7,293 bases of DNA from Gaiellasilicea sp046594445 (GTDB taxonomy: Bacteria; Actinomycetota; Thermoleophilia; Gaiellales; Gaiellaceae), in NCBI GenBank assembly GCA_046594445.1, contig JBKJSM010000044.1:1-7293 (forward strand), read 5' to 3'. Positions 1-5,801 of this stretch are shown here, in pieces. The translations under genes and the position numbers were made by a program. The notes beneath the pieces are model-generated. The model was given only the letters and a program-made list of their open reading frames with translations, ran no database searches and was not told the DNA's origin. How positions within the stretch are numbered: position 1 is the stretch's first letter; each line of letters opens with the position of its first letter.

Positions 1-4
1 CGCC

Positions 5-25
5 GGACGCCCCGAGGCGGCGTCC
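5..25 (-). terminator. Hairpin, second of two downstream of the protease gene
   Basis: A perfect 7-bp inverted repeat (GGACGCC / GGCGTCC, arms 5-11 and 19-25) encloses a 7-base loop. For a transcript leaving the protease gene on the minus strand it lies just after the stronger hairpin at 32-56. No run of T follows it, so it does not fit the classical intrinsic terminator. High-GC actinobacteria often have terminators of this U-less kind, sometimes in tandem. A role in ending or 3'-stabilising the protease transcript is inferred from position only. It could equally serve a gene lying left of the window. Confidence 0.4.
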
Positions 26-31
26 TCAGTC

Positions 32-56
32 GCCCCGATAGCACCACTATCGGGGC
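32..56 (-). terminator. Strong hairpin, probable terminator of the protease gene
   Basis: A perfect 10-bp inverted repeat (GCCCCGATAG at 32-41, CTATCGGGGC at 47-56) surrounds a 5-base loop. It starts about 70 bases past the protease stop codon on the minus strand. The stem is symmetrical and could act for transcripts from either side. Neither flank carries a T-tract, so it would be a U-less terminator. The 7-base arm sequence CCGATAG also occurs over the protease stop codon (128-134), which allows an alternative pairing. The rest of 1-127 holds no gene that I can support. Confidence 0.55.
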
Positions 57-127
57 TCCCTGCGTCCTTGCCTCGCAACGCCCAGCGCACCCCGACGACG
101 AGCGACGTTCCGCCAAGCCCTCCGGGG

Positions 128-3100
128 CTATCGGCGGCGAACTGTCTCGCAGTCGCGGGCGACCACGTCGATGCGGTCGGCGGTGACGAGGTCCCGTCCC
201 GAGCCGCAGCTGATCACATCGCGCGTCTTGTCGCGCGCCAGGATCGTGTCGTCGCCGGCGCCCCCGGAGAGAACGTCCTTGCCGCGGCCGCCGTCGAGCC
301 GGTCGTTCCCCCGCCCGCCGAAAAGCCTGTCGTCGCCGCCGAGGCCCCGGAGGACGTCGGGCCCAGCCGTGCCGGTGAGCGTGTTCGCCGCGTTCGTGCC
401 GGCCTGCTTCGGCGCCGCGGCGGCGATGGGTGGTGCGGTCGGGCGGACAGCGGTCTGGGTGGGAGCGGGAACGGCCGCGTTGACGAGGGTGGAGACCGTG
501 TCGTTCGTCGCGTCGGGGTCGGGCTCCAGCCCCTTGACCGAGGCGGAGCCTGCGAGCGGGCCGGAGGCCGTCACGCGGACAGTCAGCTCGGCGATGGCAG
601 TGAGCGGGCCGCTGAGGAAGTCGAGCCGGCACGTCACCGTCGTGGTGCCGGTGCAGCCCGGGCCCCGGTTGACCTTGGTCGTCAGCAGCTGAACTTCCGC
701 AGGCAGCTGCGCCGTGAGGACGATGTCCGACGCGCCCGACGTGACCGCGTAGTTCTTCACCTGGACGGTGAAGAGGTACAGGAACGTCTCGCCGACCGCC
801 GCCATCGCACGATCTGGGCCTCCGGTCAGCTCGAGGTCAGTCCCGCCGCCGCCTCCTCCGCCACCCCCACCGGTTCCGCCTCCGCCGCTGCCGCCGCCGC
901 CGGTGTCGGCAGCCGCCGCCGCCGCCGGTGCTGCGGTCACGACGCCGCTCGGAACGGACGTCATCGACGCCGAGCCTCCGAGATTGCTGGCAGTCACCGC
1001 GACGGCGAGCGTGCCGCCGACGTCAGCTGTTGTGAGCAGATGCGTCTGGCCGGTTGCGCCGCCGATCGTGGAGCACCCTCCGCCGGCCGAGTTGCAGCGC
1101 CACCACTGGTAGGTGTACCCGGTCGGAGAGTTCGTCCAGGTGCCGTTGTTGGCGGTCAGCGTCTGCCCCTGCTGCGTCGTGCCGGCGACCGTCGGAGACA
1201 CGATCGAGGTCGGCGGCAACGGCGCCACCAGGCGCGCGGCCGAGCTCGCGGAAGCGGTCCAGCCGAGAACGTTGGTAGCGGTGATGGTCACACGAATTCG
1301 GAAGCCGACGTCGGCGGAGGCGAGCAGGTAGGTGAGTGCCCCCGTGGCGCCCGCGATGTTGACGCAGGCGGACCCGGCGCTCGAACAGCGCGACCACTGG
1401 TAGCCGTAGGCATTGGGATTGTTCGTCCAGTTGCCGGTCGAGGCATTGATGACCTCCGCCTCCCGAACCGTGCCCGTGAGCGTCGGTACCGACGTACTCA
1501 ACGGAGCCTCGGGTTCGATCTTCGCTGAGAGGTCGAGCGTGTAATCGCCGGAGCCGGCATACGACTCGACGCGCAGCGTGTACGTGCCCGGCGCGCTGGG
1601 CACGTAGCCGAGCTGATCCTGCCGCCTGGATGTCAGCGAGCTGGCGACGGTGTTGTTGCTCGCGTCGAGGAGGAGCAGGTCGAAGTCGCGGCTGCTCGAG
1701 TGGTTTGAGGTCACGAGCGTGGCGGCGATCGGCGTGCTCGCCGAGGTGACGGTGAGCGGATAGTCCACGTACGCGCCCGTGCCGGACAGGGTGCCCTGCC
1801 GGAGCAGGTGCGTTGGTACGACCGGCGGCGTGGTGATCGCCGCTCCGGCCAGCGCGATCGCCGCATAGGCATCGAGGCGTCCGGCGCCGTATTCGTTGTC
1901 GGCCCCGGCCGTGCCCCAGTCGACCGCCGTCGACGTGATGTGAGTCTTGACCTGTGCGGGCGTCAAATCGGGGCTCACGTCCAGCATCAGCAGGGCGACA
2001 CCGGCAACGAACGGCGACGACATGCTCGTGCCGTTCAATGTCCTGTAGTCGGCGGTCGTCCCAGCCTTGGCCGAGGTGATGCCGACGCCCGGCGCGGAAA
2101 TGTCCGGCTTGATCCGGCCGTCCAGGGTCGGGCCGCGACCCGAGAAGTAGGCCTGGTGGAAGCCGTTCTGCCCGAGATCGGCCATCGCGCCGACTGTGAT
2201 CGCGTTCGCGGCCGCAGCAGGAGAGGCGATCGTGCAGGCGTCCGGCCCGTCGTTCCCGGCCGAGACGGCGACGACGAGTCTGGCGGCGACGGCATTGTTG
2301 ACTGCCACCGAGAGCGAGTCGAGGCCGTTCGAGCAGCCGTCATCGCCGAGCGAGAGGTTGAGCGCCTCGATCCCGTACAAGGCCTTGTTCCCAACCGCCC
2401 ATTCGACTCCGCGAATGACGCCCGCGTCCGTTCCTTGGCCGGCCGCGTTAAGGACCTTGACGCCGACGAGCGCCGCTCCCGGGGCGACCCCCTTGTACTG
2501 GCTGAGAGCCTCCCCGTCGCCGGCGATCGTTCCCGCGACATGGGTACCGTGCCCGTTGTCGTCGAAGGGTGCCGGGGTCGTGCACGGATTGGCCATGCAA
2601 TCGGCGAACGCCAGCACCTTGCCGTCGTCCAGGTCGAGGTGGGCCGGGTCGATGCCGGTGTCGATCACGGCCGCCACGAGGTCGGCCGGTGAGTAGGCCG
2701 TCAGGCCATCCCCGCCGTCTGCGGCCGGAACGTCCACCCGCGCCTTCGTGACGCCGAACGACGATTGCGCTGAGTCGTTGAAGGCCTGCACGACCGAGTT
2801 CTCCTCGACGCTCTCGACGATGGGGAGGCTCGAGAGCTCCTCGACCTGCGCCTTGGTCACCGTCGCCGCGAGGCCGTCGATGATCGAGAAGCGCTCGACC
2901 GATCCGAGCGCGCCGACCTCACCCTCGAGCGCGTTCACCCGCGCTGCTGTGGCATCGGCCTTCAGCGTCACGATCACCGCGACCCGATCGCTCGAGGCCG
3001 AGCCGGCGAGCCGTGTCTCGAGGTCGTCGGAGATCTTGGCTCCATCACCCGACGGCTGCGCCGAGCTGCCACCCGCGAAGATCGCGCCGAGGGCGAAAAG

Positions 3101-3148
3101 CGAGCAAAGAAGCGGCAGCGCGCGGGGGAGCCTGTCTCTTATGGCCAC
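128..3148 (-). CDS. Secreted subtilisin-family (S8) serine protease with PPC, Ig-like, DUF11 and RTX domains
   Basis: This is an exported endopeptidase of 1006 residues. A basic N-terminus and hydrophobic core (about 1-25) followed by SSA|QP form a signal peptide. An I9-type inhibitor propeptide follows (about 52-122), then the S8 catalytic domain (about 155-436). The triad is D163 (VIDTG), H200 (NGHGTH) and S375 (NGTSMSSP), with oxyanion Asn299 in SAGND, so the enzyme looks active. After it come a PPC-type beta domain (about 449-543), two Ig-like repeats (about 552-642 and 648-740), each with a Cys pair seven residues apart, a polyglycine linker (750-769), a DUF11-like domain (about 770-890), a Pro/Ala linker, and a block of RTX calcium-binding nonapeptides (about 926-970) with a Cys-bearing cap. 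There is no LPXTG anchor, so it is secreted or held by RTX folding. The GTG start at 3148 was chosen because it sits directly before the signal peptide; the reading frame stays open far upstream into antisense of metK, which is an artefact. No strong ribosome site is visible. Substrate unknown. Confidence 0.93.
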   Translation of the reverse strand: MAIRDRLPRALPLLCSLFALGAIFAGGSSAQPSGDGAKISDDLETRLAGSASSDRVAVIVTLKADATAARVNALEGEVGALGSVERFSIIDGLAATVTKAQVEELSSLPIVESVEENSVVQAFNDSAQSSFGVTKARVDVPAADGGDGLTAYSPADLVAAVIDTGIDPAHLDLDDGKVLAFADCMANPCTTPAPFDDNGHGTHVAGTIAGDGEALSQYKGVAPGAALVGVKVLNAAGQGTDAGVIRGVEWAVGNKALYGIEALNLSLGDDGCSNGLDSLSVAVNNAVAARLVVAVSAGNDGPDACTIASPAAAANAITVGAMADLGQNGFHQAYFSGRGPTLDGRIKPDISAPGVGITSAKAGTTADYRTLNGTSMSSPFVAGVALLMLDVSPDLTPAQVKTHITSTAVDWGTAGADNEYGAGRLDAYAAIALAGAAITTPPVVPTHLLRQGTLSGTGAYVDYPLTVTSASTPIAATLVTSNHSSSRDFDLLLLDASNNTVASSLTSRRQDQLGYVPSAPGTYTLRVESYAGSGDYTLDLSAKIEPEAPLSTSVPTLTGTVREAEVINASTGNWTNNPNAYGYQWSRCSSAGSACVNIAGATGALTYLLASADVGFRIRVTITATNVLGWTASASSAARLVAPLPPTSIVSPTVAGTTQQGQTLTANNGTWTNSPTGYTYQWWRCNSAGGGCSTIGGATGQTHLLTTADVGGTLAVAVTASNLGGSASMTSVPSGVVTAAPAAAAAADTGGGGSGGGGTGGGGGGGGGGTDLELTGGPDRAMAAVGETFLYLFTVQVKNYAVTSGASDIVLTAQLPAEVQLLTTKVNRGPGCTGTTTVTCRLDFLSGPLTAIAELTVRVTASGPLAGSASVKGLEPDPDATNDTVSTLVNAAVPAPTQTAVRPTAPPIAAAAPKQAGTNAANTLTGTAGPDVLRGLGGDDRLFGGRGNDRLDGGRGKDVLSGGAGDDTILARDKTRDVISCGSGRDLVTADRIDVVARDCETVRRR
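242..373 (-). repeat. RTX (haemolysin-type) calcium-binding repeats in the protease C-terminus
   Basis: Five consecutive units of the GGxGxDxL type can be read in residues 926-970: GTAGPDVL, GLGGDDRL, GGRGNDRL, GGRGKDVL and GGAGDDTI, spaced every nine residues. In this family such repeats bind calcium between turns of a parallel beta-roll and fold only outside the cell, where calcium is high. The block is followed by a cap with two cysteines (C981, C1000) that could form a disulphide. This suggests calcium-dependent folding or surface attachment of the protease, but gives no direct information on its secretion route. The N-terminal signal peptide argues for Sec or Tat export rather than the type I system used by Gram-negative RTX proteins. 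Confidence 0.85.
839..901 (-). repeat. Polyglycine linker, low-complexity GGC/GGA tract
   Basis: Residues 750-770 of the protease are nearly all glycine, broken only by one Ser and two Thr, and are preceded by an Ala-rich stretch. The DNA is a run of GGN codons (CCN on the plus strand). It separates the Ig-like repeats from the DUF11-like domain and most likely acts as a flexible spacer. The same tract gives a spurious proline-rich reading frame on the plus strand. Low-complexity tracts of this kind are prone to slippage and to sequencing or assembly length errors; the frame is intact here. Confidence 0.85.
929..1495 (-). repeat. Two tandem Ig-like repeat modules within the protease
   Basis: Two modules with a period of about 97 residues share the same skeleton: P-T-x-x-G-T near the start, then G-x-W-T-N, Y-x-Y-Q-W, an R-C-x6-C element, I-x-G-A-T-G, A-D-V-G, and a final T-A-(T/S)-N strand. 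Cysteine pairs C588/C595 and C685/C692 are equivalent. This pattern is common in secreted actinobacterial surface proteins and is usually taken to be an adhesive or spacer beta-sandwich. The copies differ at many positions, so the duplication is not recent. I infer a role in substrate or cell-wall association only from the family pattern. Confidence 0.8.
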
Positions 3149-3154
3149 GGCAAC

Positions 3155-3160
3155 AACGTA
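3155..3160 (-). promoter_or_regulatory. Possible -10 element for the protease gene (leaderless transcript)
   Basis: On the minus strand TACGTT fits the actinobacterial -10 pattern TAnnnT. Exactly six bases separate it from the GTG at 3148, which would put the transcription start on the first base of the start codon. This agrees with the lack of a recognisable Shine-Dalgarno sequence before that GTG. No convincing -35 (TTGACA-like) is seen at 17-18 bases upstream. A six-base motif with three fixed positions is easy to find by chance, so this is only a suggestion. Confidence 0.35.
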
Positions 3161-3197
3161 GCCGGGGTTTCCCAGAATTTCGACTCGGCGCAGTAGG

Positions 3198-3203
3198 TAC
3201 CCT
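3198..3203 (+). promoter_or_regulatory. Possible -10 element for metK
   Basis: TACCCT matches TAnnnT and ends eight bases before the metK ATG at 3212, so a transcript would have no or almost no 5' leader. The whole spacer between the divergent genes is 63 bases (3149-3211). It has no good Shine-Dalgarno sequence before the ATG and is far too short to contain a SAM riboswitch plus a promoter. A -35 box is not evident. The two candidate -10 elements point away from each other and lie about 40 bases apart, so polymerases on the two promoters could interfere. Confidence 0.3.
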
Positions 3204-3211
3204 TCGGATCG

Positions 3212-4459
3212 ATGGCAGCGCGCACGTTCTCTTTCACCTCGGAGTCCGTCACCGAGGGTCACCCGGACAAGATCGCCGATCAGGTCTCGGATGCCGTCCT
3301 CGACGCTGTTCTGACCGACGATCCCACCGGTCGCGTCGCCTGCGAGACGCTGATCACGACCGGGCTCGTCGTCGTCGCCGGCGAGATCACGACCGAGACC
3401 TACGTCGACATCCCGCGCCTCGTGCGCAAGACGATCGCCGGCATCGGCTACACGCGCGCCAAGTACGGCTTCGACGCGGAGACGTGCGGCGTCGTCGTCG
3501 CGATCGACGAGCAGTCCTCGGACATCGCCCAGGGCGTCGACGACTCCTTCGAGGCCCAGCACGGCGACGAGGATCCGCTCGACCGCGTCGGCGCGGGTGA
3601 CCAGGGGATGATGTTCGGCTACGCCTCGAACGAGACCGACGAGCTGATGCCGCTGCCGATCCAGCTGGCGCACAGGATCTGCAAGCGTCTCTCCGAGGTG
3701 CGCAAGGCCGACGTGCTTCCCTACCTCCGCCCCGACGGCAAGGCGCAGGTGACGATCCGCTACGAGGTCGACGAGCACGGGCACCAGCGGCCGGTCGAGA
3801 TCGAGCGCGTGCTCGTCTCGACGCAGCACCGCGATGGGCTCGACTCGGAGGCGCTGATCAAGCCCGACCTGATCGAGCACGTTCTGCGCCCGATCCTGCC
3901 GCACGCGTTCTACGACGAGAAGCGGCTCGAGGACAAGGACTTCGTCTACGTCAACCCGACCGGCAAGTTCGTGATCGGCGGTCCGATGGGGGACACGGGC
4001 CTGACGGGACGCAAGATCATCGTCGACACCTACGGCGGCGCGGCCCCGCACGGCGGCGGCGCGTTCTCCGGTAAGGATCCGACCAAGGTCGACCGTTCGG
4101 CGGCGTACGCCGCGCGCTACGTGGCGAAGAACGTCGTCGCGGCCGGACTCGCCGAGCGCTGTCAGATCCAGGTCGCCTACGCGATCGGCGTCGCGCATCC
4201 GCTCTCGGTCCTCGTCGACTGCTTCGGCACCGAGGCACAGGGATTGACGCAGGCGCGCGTCGAGGAGCTCGTGAACGAGCACTTCGACCTCCGCCCGGCC
4301 GCGATCCTCCGCGACCTCGACCTGCGGCGGCCGATCTACGAGAAGACGGCCGTCTACGGCCACTTCGGACGCGAAGACCGTGACTTCACCTGGGAGCGCA
4401 CGGACAAGGCGGACGCGCTCCGCCAGGCAGCCGGCCTTGCCGCGCTCGCAGCCGTCTAG
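3212..4459 (+). CDS. metK: S-adenosylmethionine synthetase
   Basis: This cytosolic enzyme makes S-adenosylmethionine from ATP and methionine, releasing phosphate and pyrophosphate; SAM is the main methyl donor and feeds polyamine and cofactor synthesis. The 415-residue product is close to the usual bacterial length and colinear with the family. Visible hallmarks are ESVTEGHPDK (H17, D19, K20), CET (E45), GEITT (E58), GAGDQGMMFGYA (D130), K177 before QVT, GPMGDTGLTGRK (R267, K268), and the GGGAFSGKDPTKVDR loop (K288, K292, D294). All catalytic and metal/ATP positions I can align are present. The ATG at 3212 places the first beta-strand (TFSFTSESV) at the usual position. Upstream it is divergent from the protease; downstream its last 23 bases overlap the probable start of the DUF4230 gene, suggesting co-transcription. 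No SAM riboswitch is visible. Confidence 0.98.
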   Translation: MAARTFSFTSESVTEGHPDKIADQVSDAVLDAVLTDDPTGRVACETLITTGLVVVAGEITTETYVDIPRLVRKTIAGIGYTRAKYGFDAETCGVVVAIDEQSSDIAQGVDDSFEAQHGDEDPLDRVGAGDQGMMFGYASNETDELMPLPIQLAHRICKRLSEVRKADVLPYLRPDGKAQVTIRYEVDEHGHQRPVEIERVLVSTQHRDGLDSEALIKPDLIEHVLRPILPHAFYDEKRLEDKDFVYVNPTGKFVIGGPMGDTGLTGRKIIVDTYGGAAPHGGGAFSGKDPTKVDRSAAYAARYVAKNVVAAGLAERCQIQVAYAIGVAHPLSVLVDCFGTEAQGLTQARVEELVNEHFDLRPAAILRDLDLRRPIYEKTAVYGHFGREDRDFTWERTDKADALRQAAGLAALAAV

Positions 4460-5108
4460 CGGGCGCGACCGCCTGCCGACCGGGCCTGTCGCGCTCGGGC
4501 TGGTCATTCTCTTCGGCTTCCTCGTCGTCGGCTGGGCGAAAGACCTGGTCCCGGACTTCGCGAATCCCTTCTCCACCGAGACGGTCGACCGCACCGGGCC
4601 GACGGTGCTGAAGTCGATCCAGAGCCTGCACGACTTCCGCGCGGCGAGCGGGCACTTCGAGGTGATCGTGGACGTCGAGAACGACACGCGCTTCGTGCCC
4701 GCGTCGGTCAAGGGCGAGCGGATCCTCTTCGTCGCGATCGGCTCGGTCGACGCGGGCGTCGACTTCTCGAACCTGGACGCGGACGCCGTCGACGTCTCGT
4801 CCGACCGCCGGTCAGTCTCGCTCGCGCTGCCGCCGGCCACCTTCCGTGAGCCGGAGCTCGACCTCGATCGCAGCTACGTGTATGACCGCGACCGGGGCGC
4901 GATCGACCGGATCCAATCGCTGCTCGGCGAGGACACGGGCACGGAGCCGGAGCTGTACACGCTCGCGGAGGACAAGCTCGCCGACGCCGCCCGCGACGGC
5001 TCCGGGCTGCTCGCCCGCGCGGAGGCGAACACGCGCTCGATGCTGGCCGGCTTGCTGCGCGCGCTCGGCTTCACGCGCGTGCAGATCCGCTTCTCGAAGG
5101 AGCTCTAG
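4437..5108 (+). CDS. DUF4230 family membrane-anchored protein
   Basis: The product (223 residues from TTG 4437) has a short basic N-terminus, one hydrophobic segment (about 17-34, ALGLVILFGFLVVGW) and a long polar domain resembling the DUF4230 family, whose function is unknown. Recognisable features are a TVLKSIQSLHDF segment, FEVIVDVEND, an FVAIGSVDAGVDFSNL strand-turn, an SLALPPATF strand, and a C-terminal amphipathic region ending in ALGFTRVQIRF. It is probably a single-pass membrane protein with the domain outside the cytoplasm. Start choice: there is no ATG or GTG after GTG 4380, which would overlap metK by 80 bases and add a 19-residue Arg-rich leader. TTG 4437 overlaps metK by only 23 bases and has an AGGCAG-like site upstream, so I prefer it. 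The gene follows metK directly, which implies co-transcription but not a shared pathway. Its stop codon overlaps that of the convergent regulator gene. Confidence 0.8.
   Translation: MPRSQPSSGRDRLPTGPVALGLVILFGFLVVGWAKDLVPDFANPFSTETVDRTGPTVLKSIQSLHDFRAASGHFEVIVDVENDTRFVPASVKGERILFVAIGSVDAGVDFSNLDADAVDVSSDRRSVSLALPPATFREPELDLDRSYVYDRDRGAIDRIQSLLGEDTGTEPELYTLAEDKLADAARDGSGLLARAEANTRSMLAGLLRALGFTRVQIRFSKEL
5105..5108. other. Shared CTAG: overlapping stop codons of two convergent genes
   Basis: The four-base palindrome CTAG supplies TAG to the plus-strand DUF4230 gene (5106-5108) and TAG to the minus-strand regulator gene (5107-5105). There is therefore no intergenic space between two convergent transcription units and no room for a dedicated terminator. 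Each transcript must run into the antisense of the other gene, or termination must lie inside coding sequence. Confidence 0.95.
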
Positions 5109-5800
5109 GCGGGGGCGAGCCGGACGTAGAGGCCGGCCGCGGCCTTCTCGCCAATCGCGCGCTCGTTGCCGGCGAGGAGCACCTTGAACTGACCAGCCGC
5201 GGGCTGTGCCTCGCGGATGACGACGTGGGCTCCGGGCGTGAAGCCCTCGTCGTAGAACCAGTGCAGCAGCTCGCCGTCGTGCTCGGCGAGACGGACGATC
5301 TCCGCTTCCTGGCCCACCTCCAGGTCGGCGAGGGGGGCGAGCTCCTTGTTCTCGGCCTGTTCGAAGGCGGGGTCGATCGGCCAGCCGTGCGGGCAGCGGT
5401 CCGGGTGGCCGAGCTTCTCCTCGATCCGCTCGACCATGTCGTCGGAGAACGTGTCGCCAAGCTCGTCGGCATAGACGTGCGCCTCGCCGGCCGTGTAGCC
5501 CATGAAGTCGGTCAGCAGCCGCTCGATCACGCGGTGCTTGCGCACGACGCGCTCCGCGCGGACGATCCCCGTCTCGGTGAGGATCGCCTCCTTCTGCTCG
5601 CCGCGCTCGACCAGCCCCTCCGCCTCGAGCCGCTTCAGCATCTCGCCGGCCGAGGCGCGCGAGACGCCGAGCATCTCGGCGACGCGCGAGGCGATCGCGG
5701 TGGAGGAGTTGGGGTCGGGCCGGTACTCGCCGATCGGGAAGGCGAGGAAGTAGATCGTCTCCAGGTACTCGTCGACGGAGTGGCCGGCCATCGCTTTCAC
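5105..5800 (-). CDS. DtxR/MntR-family metal-dependent transcriptional regulator
   Basis: This is a 231-residue metalloregulator. In the family, metal-loaded dimers bind operators and repress uptake genes for iron (DtxR/IdeR) or manganese (MntR). Order of parts: helix 1 with the SVDEYLETIY motif, a winged helix-turn-helix (about 34-75, ASRVAEMLGVSRASAGEMLKR), a dimerisation and metal-binding domain (about 76-145, RKHRVIERLL, CPHGWPI), then a FeoA/SH3-like C-terminal domain (about 158-231), which favours the DtxR/IdeR branch. By eye alignment, H89, E93 and H108 match metal ligands H79, E83 and H98 of DtxR, but the usual E-H pair of the second site is G115-D116, and C102 is replaced by D112. Metal specificity is therefore uncertain. 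GTG 5800 begins one base after the permease stop; ATG 5791 is an equally good start. It appears translationally coupled to the permease gene, so it may control its own operon. No operator is visible in the window. Confidence 0.92.
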   Translation of the reverse strand: MKAMAGHSVDEYLETIYFLAFPIGEYRPDPNSSTAIASRVAEMLGVSRASAGEMLKRLEAEGLVERGEQKEAILTETGIVRAERVVRKHRVIERLLTDFMGYTAGEAHVYADELGDTFSDDMVERIEEKLGHPDRCPHGWPIDPAFEQAENKELAPLADLEVGQEAEIVRLAEHDGELLHWFYDEGFTPGAHVVIREAQPAAGQFKVLLAGNERAIGEKAAAGLYVRLAPA

Positions 5801-5801
5801 T

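Noticed and set aside
68..1528. 486-codon plus-strand reading frame opposite the protease C-terminal half
   Set aside because: Its composition is Arg/Ala/Gly-rich and low in complexity with no recognisable domain. It lies opposite PPC, Ig-like, DUF11 and RTX modules that are clearly real.
1808..2692. 294-codon plus-strand reading frame opposite the protease catalytic domain
   Set aside because: It is the antisense of the S8 catalytic domain whose triad is intact; the product is Arg-rich with no recognisable motif.
3095..3148. Lipoprotein signal (LPLLC, Cys15) at the protease N-terminus
   Set aside because: The Cys lies in the middle of the hydrophobic core, too close to the N-terminus, and is followed by more hydrophobic residues; the SSA|QP site fits ordinary signal peptidase better.
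3190..3206. DtxR/IdeR-type iron box around the GGTACC palindrome in the divergent spacer
   Set aside because: Only a six-base palindrome is present; it does not extend into the 19-base TTAGGTTAGGCTAACCTAA-like operator.
3149..3211. SAM riboswitch before metK
   Set aside because: Only 63 bases separate the divergent start codons, too few for a SAM aptamer plus expression platform, and no aptamer-like helices are seen.
3149..4840. Minus-strand reading frame continuing about 564 codons upstream of the protease start, through antisense of metK and part of the DUF4230 gene
   Set aside because: It is open because GC-rich coding DNA rarely has stops in this antisense frame. The translation is Arg/Asp/Val-rich with no family features, while the sense strand encodes a complete MetK, and the signal peptide marks the true protease start at 3148.
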